A stretch of 64,000 nt of DNA from Galeruca laticollis (Eukaryota; Arthropoda; Insecta; Coleoptera; Chrysomelidae), in assembly GCA_963921935.1 (NCBI GenBank), contig OY998175.1, positions 287,774,246 through 287,838,245 of the forward strand, read 5' to 3'. The notes beneath the pieces were generated by a model. It did no database searches, had not been told where the DNA came from, and was given only the letters and a program-made list of their open reading frames with translations. A program made the position numbers and the translations under genes. Below are positions 55,701 through 64,000 of the stretch, piece after piece. Within the stretch, counting starts at the first letter, position 1. Each line of letters starts with the position of its first letter.

Positions 55701-55895
55701 AATCTGGCGCTTACGATCAATTGCATTTAACATTTGCACGCGAGGTATTGGCACGTGACAAATTGAAGCATTTTTATTGGTCTGGCAGTTAAGAGCTATT
55801 ACCAGGATGTAGAAACGACTTACAACAATGCAGTGGCGCTAAAACCTTAAAATTCAAAAAAAGTGTACTTACGAGGTATTGATTCTAGGCCATCG
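52708..55895 (-). mobile_element. DNA transposon C (Sola-like, tentative), near-complete
   Basis: 3188 bp with terminal inverted repeats CGATGGCCTAGAATCAATAC followed by CTCGTAAGT at both ends, and ATAT at 52704-52707 and 55896-55899. The Penelope sequence reads through once one ATAT is removed. Subterminal copies of the CGTAAGT motif (near 55480; variant at 55740) match those in transposon A. One long transposase gene fills it. Confidence 0.88.
53051..55309 (-). pseudogene. Sola-like DDE transposase, 753 codons with two TGA stops
   Basis: One frame from 55309 to 53051 is interrupted only by TGA at 54947-54949 and 54725-54727; the last 548 codons are open. Layout: acidic N-terminus, basic patch (NLKRKRSRKRF), Cys-rich GKRCKGKH-KIYEC, then, numbering from 54697, a zinc-like CDVCCAYK...H (residues 212-234), first Asp in VTMDLQAVQL (263), second in ILYSDGCGYQNR (340), and third acidic candidates in MECDTVHSLIE (378-388). 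It would cut and rejoin its own ends. The upstream ATG at 55309 is the likely start. The superfamily name is tentative. Confidence 0.75.
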
Positions 55896-56099
55896 ATATG
55901 TTAATAGAAAAACGAAGAGGATATAAGATTACAAACATTAAAAGTTACTTAATTACCCCTATGGGGATATCTTTTTACGCTTTCAAATCATTATAACTGT
56001 GCAATGATATAGAAAATCATGAAAACTATATCTGTTGATCTTTACAACAATCACTTAAGGAGACGGTTTGAAAGTGGAGAACTCTCTGGATTTATCTGT

Positions 56100-57080
56100 T
56101 CATTGACGAACGACTTCACATTGTGGGCTTCTTAAGTGTCTTCTAATTTACAATTCTTCAAGGAAATCCAGTTCTTGTTTCTTATCACAAATATGTAGTG
56201 CTTCTAGTTCTGTGTTAGGTGTCAATGAATGTTTGCTTTCAAGTAGATGTTTTGTGTAGGGGTATTTATCTGGTTGTATTTGTATGCGCGTGTGTTCACT
56301 GTATCTGATTTCAAAATTTCTAAGGGTTTGACCCAAATAGACAGATTACATTCTGGATATTTAAGTTTATATATACCATACTTCTTTAATGAGGATATTT
56401 TGTTTTTGCATTTAACAATTTGGTTCTCACGTCACTTTCTGTTTCATAAGAAAATGTTGTATTTGTTGCTAAATATTATCGTTGAGATATTGTAAGAAAT
56501 ATTACCTGCATAATTTATTATTTCTTTAGTATGTTTAGCAAATATTAGTTGTGATGCCACTTATTCCTCTTTTTTATTAATTAATGTATTTATCATATGT
56601 AATGTATGTTGCTATTTGTTTGATTGTATTAATTTTTCGATCAAAATTACATTTGTTCATCGGAACTGAAAATGCTCTATGTATCATTGAATTATATGCT
56701 GTTAATTTATGTCACATGGGATGATTGGAACTATATCGAATGTGTGTTGATTTTCTATGAATTGAATAATCGAGTACATTATTAACGCTTTAAATTTTTA
56801 AATCAAGAAAATTGATCGAATTATTTTCTTCAACTTCTAATGCGAATTCAATTTTTCGGCGTAAATTATTAGTATGGATGAAAATAAATCTAATTGTCGA
56901 TCACTACCTATAAAACAAGCTAATATGTGATCTAGATATCTGTACCAAAATAAGATATTATTGGAAATATTATTTTCAAAGATTTTTCTTTCTAAACTGC
57001 CTATAAAAATGTTAGCCAAAATTGGTGATATAGGGGTTCACCATTGGTAAACCTTCATTTTGAATATATATCTTATTGTC
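56100..57080 (-). pseudogene. Penelope RT and GIY-YIG endonuclease, degraded
   Basis: RT at 56837-57050: MANIFIGSLERKIFENNISN, then FWYRYLDHILACFIGSDRQL, where the second catalytic Asp of the usual YVDD is His. Endonuclease end at 56148-56340: GQTLRNFEIRYSEH, HLLESKHSLTPNTELE, then KKQELDFLEEL. Frameshifts lie between. Confidence 0.8.
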
Positions 57081-57165
57081 AAATGTAAAATAATTCTGAT
57101 TAATACATACATCAAATATATTAAGTATATCTGATATTATTCCTGGATTAATATTTTTAGAACAT

Positions 57166-58395
57166 CAATGTTAGAGTTTCATAAAATTTTTCAAAGTGGG
57201 GTCTTATTAACATTTCTGGGATTCTTTGATGATATCAGACGAAGTGATTTCTAATATTATAGTGCTTCTGGTTAAACACAGTAACGTGATATCGGTCTAC
57301 AACGACCCTTCTGATTCAATATCTATTCAAATTTGAATCCATTATAGAAAGTTAATTTGGTTTTTGCTTTGACATCGGATTCTATGTTAAATAGCTTCCA
57401 AATTATTCATTCAATCTTCCGAAGGTCGAACAAATCGTTTTCTTACAACCCTACAGAATCACCAAATCGGCACGGAACACTTAACAGGTTACCTTCAACT
57501 CGATTCACGATTATCAAACGTGTTTACTCTCTTTTAAGAGTCATGCCTTTTTCAAATAATCATAACGTTTTCTGTAAGTGCCAAGGGATTTGAAGTGTGA
57601 GCTTTTCTAAAGAAATGCACAGGAAAAAGAACTTTTTAGAAAAGGGAAAAGTTCTAAAGTAGTCAATTATTGGAAAATACTTCAAACTTCAGCAATTTAC
57701 GAAGGTTTCTTTTTGTAACTCTTGTCTAGATAATCATAATATCGTCGGTTTGCAGCATAAAGTCACTAACTGACATTTTTTTACAATTGTGTTTTTGAGA
57801 TGTAACTACTAGTTTCTAACAGTTCTATGTAGGCATAAAAGTCTGAATAGAGTCAGGGTTATAACAAATTTGAACTATAAGGTGAAATAATAGTTTAAAA
57901 CATAAAGTCTTTAAGTAACTTACTGATTGATGGATGTTAACACAAACAGTATCATGTTTATGCATAAATTCATCAACTCATTTGATGATAAAATTAATAA
58001 ATTATAACTTGTTATGAAAAATAAATTGTAAAATATAACTCATTATGTAACATGATGACTTTCAACTACCCTTATTTTATACACAAATCAGCTAATTTTA
58101 AAACAAACATTATTATTATTTATGCACTTGGGTTTTGGCAACGTCGTATCGGCACTGTCAATAGAAGTTATTTTCGCTGATTTAGTAAATAACGCCGATC
58201 TAGTCTGTTTCTGCACAGAATACATCAGCGCAATAAGAAACGAAGCTTGTGCTATTTTAGAATTCATTTTCTGAGTGCGCATTTCTGAGTCCGAGTCAGT
58301 TATCTGTCAATGTCATGTGATTTTATTGTTTACATGTTTACCAAAGAATATTCTTTGCTATACGGTTTTTCCTCATTTACAATATAATATATATA
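57166..58395. other. Unassigned stretch
   Basis: No gene supported. A minus-strand 64-codon frame at 58088-58282 contains a signal-peptide-like segment (MNSKIAQASFLIALMYSVQ), but there is no family match. TA repeats begin at about 58384. Confidence 0.4.
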
Positions 58396-58399
58396 TATA

Positions 58400-59733
58400 C
58401 GAGGGCAATTCAGAAACTAACCTCCGGTTGATTGAAAAAAATACACCAAGTTAAGTAAAAATATTTTAATATATACATCTTACAACTACATCTTTGCACT
58501 ATTTTTCGACATAGTCTCCATAACGATTGAGGCACTTATCGTATCTCTTCACAAGCTTTGAAATTCCTTCTGCATAAAAATCACCCGCTTGTGCCTTGAG
58601 CCAGCCTGTGACCGCATCTTTGAGCTCTTCGTCGTCATCAAACCGCTGGGACCCGAGCCATTTCTTCATATGCATGAAGAGGTGATAATCGCTTGGCGCC
58701 AGATCTGGGCTGTAAGGTGGATGGTTGAAAACGTCCCACTTGAAGGACTCAAGAAGGGCTGTTGTTCTGCGAGCAGAGTGAGGACGGGCGTTATCGTGCA
58801 AAAAAACGATACCGGAAGTCAGCATACCACGGCGTTTTTTCTGTATAGCCCGTCGTAATGTTTTTAGTGTTTCACAGTACACGTCTTGATTAATGGTCGT
58901 CCCACGTTCCATGAATTCAACCAACAACACCCCTTTGGCATCCCAAAACACCGTTGCCATCAGTTTTCTGGCAGAAAAATCTTGCCGGGCTTTTTTTGGT
59001 TTGGTAGGCGAATCTGAATGTGCCCACATCTTTGATTGATCTTTTGTCTCAGGGTTCACGTACTTAATCCAGGTTTCGTTACCGGTCACGATTCTGTTTA
59101 ACAATGGTTCTCCTTCGTCCTCATAACGTGACAGAAAGTCTAATGCAGAGGCCATTCTTTGACTTTTGTGGTGGTCGGTAAGAATTTTGGGCACCCATCG
59201 TGCACAGAACTTACGGTAACCCAATCTTGCTGTCACTATCTCGTACAAAAGAGTCTTAGAAATCTGTGGAAAATCAGTAGACAACTCCGCCATTGTGAAA
59301 CGTCGATTTTCACGAACTTTTGCATCAACTGTCTGAACGAGTTCGTCAGTCACCAAGGATGGTCTACTTCTCCTCTCTTCATCATGAACGTTTTCTCGTC
59401 CACTTTTAAATAAACGTACCCATTCACGTACAACTCCTTCACTCATAACTTTTGGTCCGTACACGGCACAAAGCTCACGATGAATAGCTGCTGCAGAGTA
59501 TCCTTTGGCTGTAAAAAACCTTATAACAGCACGCACTTCACATTTGGCGGGATTTTCTATTGCAGCACACATTTCAAACTGCCACAAAAACTAAACTAGC
59601 GCAGGTACGATAATCACTCGACTACGGCTTGATGCCGACTGACCTGCTGAGCGTGTGAATGCACAGATGGCGCGCTACTCCCCCCACTACCCGCACTGTG
59701 ACCAATCGGAGGTTAGTTTCTGAATTGCCCTCG
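58400..59733 (-). mobile_element. mariner transposon, full length
   Basis: 1334 bp. Both tips read CGAGGGCAATTCAGAAACTA inward, continuing to about 28 bp of terminal inverted repeat. TA flanks both ends within a TA microsatellite. A single uninterrupted transposase gene fills the element. Low divergence of the ends and the intact frame suggest a recent arrival. Confidence 0.95.
58499..59587 (-). CDS. mariner transposase, first catalytic Asp replaced by Asn
   Basis: 362 codons, ATG at 59587 to TAA at the end of GDYVEK. The N-terminal helix-turn-helix region has VRAVIRFFTAKGYSAAAIHR and VVREWVRLFKSG. Then come the linker RWVPKILTDHHKSQR (variant of WVPHxL) and the catalytic domain: VTGNETWIKY, VFLHDNARPHSA, and YSPDLAPSDYHLF. 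The second and third Asp are 34 residues apart (DD34D). The first position is Asn (codon AAC) instead of Asp, which should abolish cleavage. Its length is near the family norm of about 345-350, with a few extra N-terminal residues; an inner Met at codon 6 is an alternative start. Confidence 0.9.
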   Translation of the reverse strand: MWQFEMCAAIENPAKCEVRAVIRFFTAKGYSAAAIHRELCAVYGPKVMSEGVVREWVRLFKSGRENVHDEERRSRPSLVTDELVQTVDAKVRENRRFTMAELSTDFPQISKTLLYEIVTARLGYRKFCARWVPKILTDHHKSQRMASALDFLSRYEDEGEPLLNRIVTGNETWIKYVNPETKDQSKMWAHSDSPTKPKKARQDFSARKLMATVFWDAKGVLLVEFMERGTTINQDVYCETLKTLRRAIQKKRRGMLTSGIVFLHDNARPHSARRTTALLESFKWDVFNHPPYSPDLAPSDYHLFMHMKKWLGSQRFDDDEELKDAVTGWLKAQAGDFYAEGISKLVKRYDKCLNRYGDYVEK

Positions 59734-59742
59734 TATATATAT

Positions 59743-59775
<33 letters not shown>

Positions 59776-59806
59776 ATATATATATATATAATATATATAT
59801 ATATAT

Positions 59807-59863
<57 letters not shown>

Positions 59864-59872
59864 CAACAAGAT
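59734..59872. repeat. (TA)n microsatellite
   Basis: Long TA/ATAA run right of mariner. It continues the TA run at 58384-58399 that mariner split. Confidence 0.95.
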
Positions 59873-59898
59873 GGACGAATAGTGCGTGACATATAAAC

Positions 59899-60032
59899 AA
59901 TAAGAAACGAATAGATTAGTGGGTATTGCACGCAAATAGAAGAAGGGGCTACTGAAAAAAAAAGCGGTTACCACTTTTTTCAGTAGCCCCTTCTTCTATT
60001 CGCGTGCAATACCCACTAATCTATTCGTTTCT

Positions 60033-60036
<4 letters not shown>
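59899..60036. repeat. Near-perfect hairpin, 62-bp arms
   Basis: 59899-59960 and 59975-60036 are reverse complements with one mismatch, around a 14-base loop containing GGTTACC. TA repeats continue outside. Probably a very small foldback MITE, or a templated inversion at a TA-rich site. It would form a long stem in RNA. Confidence 0.9.

Positions 60037-60090
<54 letters not shown>
60037..60090. repeat. (TA)n microsatellite
   Basis: Continues the TA run on the other side of the hairpin. Confidence 0.95.
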
Positions 60091-60092
<2 letters not shown>

Positions 60093-60362
60093 CTACGTAT
60101 ACGTGTGTGTAATTAAGATATGTATAAATGAAATTTTATATCACCACGTATAGTCGTAAATTACTAATCTCATTTGGGTCGGGTTCTATCGAAATAAATT
60201 ATATTCAATTATTTCTATTTAGCAAAATGCATTCAAAACTGTTCTTTATTTAATATGTCTACAACCATGCATCAAATAAAATTTTTATAATATTTCAATT
60301 AATACTATCATGGACCAAACAACTATTTAACATTTATATTTTATATCACATATATATAACAG

Positions 60363-60456
60363 TGCGCAAGTTCAAACGAACTTGTGCCGTTCGTGGGTGT
60401 CATTCAAAAGATGGAGACGGAACAACTATGTTTAGATTTCCTAAAGATCTTGTAAG
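60363..60456 (+). CDS. Possible exon encoding the start of a THAP zinc finger
   Basis: Reads RKFKRTCAVRGCHSKDGDGT, then MFRFPKDLV. The C-x4-C start and FRFP motif are those of THAP domains, which bind DNA through a C2CH zinc. A splice acceptor-like AG precedes it (60361-60362), and AG|GTAAGA follows (60456/60457). The remaining Cys, His and AVPTIF parts would be on a further exon, not found here. It could belong to a host gene or a P-element-like transposase. Confidence 0.45.
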
Positions 60457-60719
60457 GTAAGAGGAATTGTTTCTATATGCAATAAATTATAGAAATATAA
60501 TGTTTTTAAATATGTTATTTTTCCATTGCACCTATACATCGTAAGTTGGGTGAATCTATGTTTTGAGTGTTAACATTCCTCTGTCTCTGTGTCTTTCATA
60601 ACATGAATAATAATAATAATACAATCAATGAATACACTACAATAAGCGTCACTGCTGATAAGTTCATAAAAATAATATACCTCTGCGACCTATTGTTAGT
60701 AATATTGGTGCTCCAACAT
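60457..60719. other. Unassigned stretch
   Basis: If 60363-60456 is an exon, this would be intron. A 61-codon open frame here has no recognised domain. Confidence 0.35.
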
Positions 60720-61990
60720 AAAAATTGTCAAAATTTTTCTCCAATATCTTGACCAACATAATTGGTAACAACAACTATCATATCAGAGACTCATAGCATT
60801 TTAATGAATTTGTTAAAAATAGAAGTATTCCTAAAGATCATATACTAGTTTCCTTTAACGTTATCTCCTTATACACCAATATTCCAACTAATCTAGCAAT
60901 AACTTGAATAAAAAAACGATGGATAGACATAAATACTTCTTTGCCCCTAAACGAATTTATAGAAGCCACGTTGTTGTGTTTGAATTCGACATATTTTAAA
61001 TATAATGATGAATTTTTTTCACAAATTTATGGTATAGCCATGGGGTCACCAATTGCAGCAATCATAGCAAATCTAGTAACGGGAGATTTAAAAAATACCG
61101 TTATAAATCAATTGAATTATGTTCCAAATTTTTATAGAAGATACGTTGATGACTGCCTTCTATGCATACTAGCATCCCAGTTAGATTATACACTAAAAAA
61201 TTCAACAACTTTCACCCCAGAATACAATTTACTTTTGAGAAAGATAACGAAAAACTAATAAACTTTTTGGATATAACAGTTAAATATGATAATAACGGTA
61301 AAATTGAGACACATTGGTTCACCAAACATGTATGGTCTGAAAGATATTTAAATTTTAATTCTAATGTACCAATCACTCACAAAAGAAGTGTTGTTAATAA
61401 CCTTACAGACAGAGCCCTAAAACTCTCACATCCTAATAACAGACCTGATAATTTTAAGAAGATTAAAGAAGTTTTATAAAGTAGTGAATATCCAGAAAGC
61501 TTTTACAATCTTATAATAAAAAAACGAATACCTAAAATTTATAACAATAATAATGCAAGGGTCACAAACAATAGAAGAACTAATAATTCTAGCAATAATA
61601 TCTCAACCAAAACATATATCAGTTTACCATACGTACAAGGTGCATCAGAAAAAATCAAGGGCTGTTGAGTAAAAATAATATAAATGTAGCGCACAAACCT
61701 AATAATTATACCAAGACGTTTTTCACAAAACTTAAACCGAAAAATTGAAACAAAGTAATGTAGTGTATAATGTCAAATGTAAAGATTGCCATGGTGAATA
61801 CGTGGGTCAAACATCTCAATACCTAAATAACAGAATTTACAATCACAAATACAACATAAAAACAAACAATGAACATTCCACAGCCCTTTCAAAACACGCA
61901 ATCGAAAACCACCATAGTTTTTATTTTGAAAACATTAAAATTTTAGACAAAGAAGAAAACAAAAAATCTCTTTTTTTTAACTATTAACCA
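60720..61990 (+). pseudogene. Penelope family B RT and GIY-YIG endonuclease
   Basis: RT: VSFNVISLYTNIPTNLA, then IYGIAMGSPIAAIIANLVTG, NFYRRYVDDCLLCI (catalytic Asp pair), and in the next frame INFLDITVKYDNNGKIETHW. After a variable linker comes the endonuclease: VVYNVKCKDCHGEYVGQTSQ, NNRIYNHKYNI, then ALSKHAIENHHSF. Stops lie at 60903, 61257 and 61477, with shifts. The same family supplied the endonuclease at 48120-48446. The start and 3' region are not delimited. Confidence 0.85.
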
Positions 61991-63910
61991 TGTTGGCCGA
62001 TTACCAGGAGTAAACTAAAATGAATAGTATATTAAGTACCAAGTGTCAAAAAGGTTACTTTATTCATGAGTTTTACTAGGCACGAGTGAAGCGAAGCGGA
62101 ACGAGATCCTTGTAAAACGAGAGACTAAAGACGTTCTTAACACGAGGTGCTTGCTATACTTTTTCTTCGCCCGAGGGAAGGAAAAAATAATATTATATTT
62201 GAATTATATTCATTACATGACGGACGATGCCTGACAGCTGACTGACAAATCAAATGACGCAGAATAACAAAATTATCACGGAACATGAAATTTAACATTC
62301 AAAAGATACACTTGATTTGACGTTTAAGAAACAAAAGATAAACGAGATGTGACTTTTGCAATTTAAACACTAGTGTTTAAAGAGCCGTTTTGTGCATGTC
62401 AAACCCGTGTGGAAAATACCGTTTTAGTAACGGAAGTAGATTTTTTAAACTGTGATTAACTTTAAAAGGCTGACTATCAAAACATTTGCCCTAACTATTA
62501 ATATAATAAATTTGAGTATTGATTTGTAGTTAATTGAAAATACCAAGGTATTTGTTGAAAATACAAAAATATTGTTTCAACTTTTTTTTTAAATATTTTT
62601 CGATAAAGATAAACATCGGTAGATACATCTTTTTCATCACACTGTCTAGTGGAATTTTAATAATTATGAAAAAACAACGTATTCATGTTTAGAGACAAAT
62701 CTTTTGAAAAACCAATCAGGGGATTTGAACAAAAACTTGTTTTTCTTTTATTAGCATTCAAAATTCTTCCTCCCGAAAAGAATTTACTTGACGAGAGAAC
62801 TGATAAATATGGAGAAGTAAGCCGTTCGTTGAAATCTGCATAATCTCATAATCCTCATAAAGGTTGGTATTTCTAGCAACAAAGGAAAATATCACAACTT
62901 CAAACTAGGACAGTGCCTATTGTATTTGCAATTCGAACAACTGTATTCAAAATATGGCTAGGTTTATGAAGCTTCTATGAATATTTGATATACTTTTTCA
63001 TTGTACAACTATTTCTTAATAACAAAAAATGTGGACTGTGAAAGCCTTGATAACATATGATATTTTAATTATTTAGATTTTCATTTTGTGTATTTGTTAC
63101 AGCATCTCGAATAATATGAATGTAAAACAAAAGCAGTCAAGATCGATTTGAATGTGACAATAGAAAACATGAAGGTGAATACATTATGTGAAGAAGTGAG
63201 GCTTGAGAATAAATTAACATCGAGTTTCATGAGGATGGATAGAGAGATGGAAGTAAATAACATGTAAAACTGAAAAGTTTAGTACTTGACAAATGAACAA
63301 ATATCTTTTGTTGCCATCTATTTTATAGGACAAAGTTCTATGTAAACGATGAATTATATAATTTTACAACCCCTATAGGTATGAACGTAACTAAATTATT
63401 TCAAGTAGCAGGAAATAATGTATGATTTCCAACATCTTGAACATTTCTTTTTAAAACTACAGCTTGTATAGTTGTGCACTAAACTTAACTCTTCAGTTAC
63501 TTTCAAAAGTGATATTTCTTGAAAAAAGCTATTCCCTTGGGAAAAGTACGAACTGATTACATATATGAAACTCCTTGAGGATATAATATTTATTAATTTA
63601 TGAAAGCAACTTGTATTTATAAGTCATCAGTCATCACCAATTAGAGCCGAATATGTTCATTTTGAGATTCGTTACTTTTCCGATGCTTGCAGTGGAAGAA
63701 TTTATTTCGACGCCACTCTTTTTATAGAAATAAAGCATCAGGGTTTTGTAATGGAGACGTTTGAAAGTCTAACAAATAGCTGCCACGTGACTTTAATAGC
63801 GACAAAGTTTTTAGCGAGATGACATATGGCGTTCTCGTCGTTTCTCTCTACTTGGGTCCTTTCAGGTCGTTGTTCTGAAGTCCACCATAGCTTATATGTG
63901 CTTGTTTACA
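61991..63910. other. Unassigned stretch
   Basis: No gene supported. 62080-62200 is GC-richer (AGTGAAGCGAAGCGGAACGA and CTTCGCCCGAGGGAAG) and may be a repeat of unknown type. Confidence 0.4.
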
Positions 63911-63929
63911 CACACAGGCAAATTTATAT

Positions 63930-64000
63930 ACAGTGTGACCCATCGAAAATTTGACATAATATTGTAGATGTGGAAGGTAGGTCGATTTTAGTTTCGAGGT
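63930..64000 (+). other. Possible left end of a TA-flanked element
   Basis: TACAGTGTGACCCATCGAAA near 63931 has the look of a Tc1/mariner-type terminus. The rest is beyond the window. Confidence 0.2.

Larger units (their letters stand above)
52520..57165 (-). mobile_element. Penelope family A copy (minus), split by transposon C
   Basis: 3' region at 52520-52707 and 55900-56050, endonuclease near 56100-56400, linker to 56760, RT to about 57165. The diverged ORF has many shifts, so this is an older copy. Transposon C (52708-55895) sits in the 3' region with an ATAT duplication. Confidence 0.85.

Noticed and set aside
59622..59974. Open frames of Tyr-Ile repeats on the minus strand
   Set aside because: They are translations of the TA microsatellite.

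Overview
This window looks like intergenic or heterochromatin-like DNA from an arthropod, most likely an insect with a large, AT-rich, repeat-laden genome. The order cannot be fixed from sequence alone. The evidence is the element set: Ty1/copia primed by the anticodon region of initiator tRNA, a Ty3/gypsy element, an errantivirus-like env remnant, Penelope-like elements, an R4/Dong-like LINE, mariner, Helitron, Crypton-like recombinase pieces and PIF/Harbinger. I see no complete host protein gene. The only host-like pieces are a split tRNA-Asp gene and a possible THAP exon.

Layout. 1-1670: deleted Ty3/gypsy fragment (+). 4108-5130 and 22811-24134: two copies of a Helitron-like repeat (GTC microsatellite plus ~174-bp tandem units). 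5263-6291: foldback element with TA ends. 8026-12764: complete but decayed Ty1/copia element with an exact 5-bp target duplication and a ~470-bp insert. 13546-13773 and 24260-24542: Crypton-like recombinase pieces. 16197-22546: Ty3/gypsy element (-) with 4-bp duplication, whose Pol carries a C-terminal macrodomain and CCCH zinc finger. 24752-27587: head-to-head Penelope pair with a 14-bp duplication and candidate hammerhead ribozymes.

28163-39770 is a nest of at least four layers. An errantivirus env remnant is split by a ~10-kb DNA transposon (28860-38884, TSD ATAT). That transposon's transposase gene is split by a second DNA transposon (30470-35779, TSD TATT). The second contains a tRNA-Asp gene, itself split by an R4/Dong-like retrotransposon (32159-35128, TSD ACTATACT). 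A Helitron deletion derivative lies in the right arm of the outer transposon.

40-52 kb: PIF/Harbinger and nuclease-like debris, a Penelope unit hit by a LINE, a TIR element containing LINE pieces, a chimeric Penelope unit, and a deleted LINE. 52520-57165: Penelope copy (-) with a nearly intact Sola-like transposon nested in it (52708-55895). 58400-59733: full-length mariner (-) with its first catalytic Asp changed to Asn, in a TA microsatellite beside a 62-bp-arm hairpin. 60.7-62 kb: another Penelope family. The rest is anonymous AT-rich DNA.

The strongest candidates for new biology are the Pol-macrodomain-CCCH fusion and the LINE inserted in tRNA-Asp. Family names rest on recognised motifs; no database was searched.
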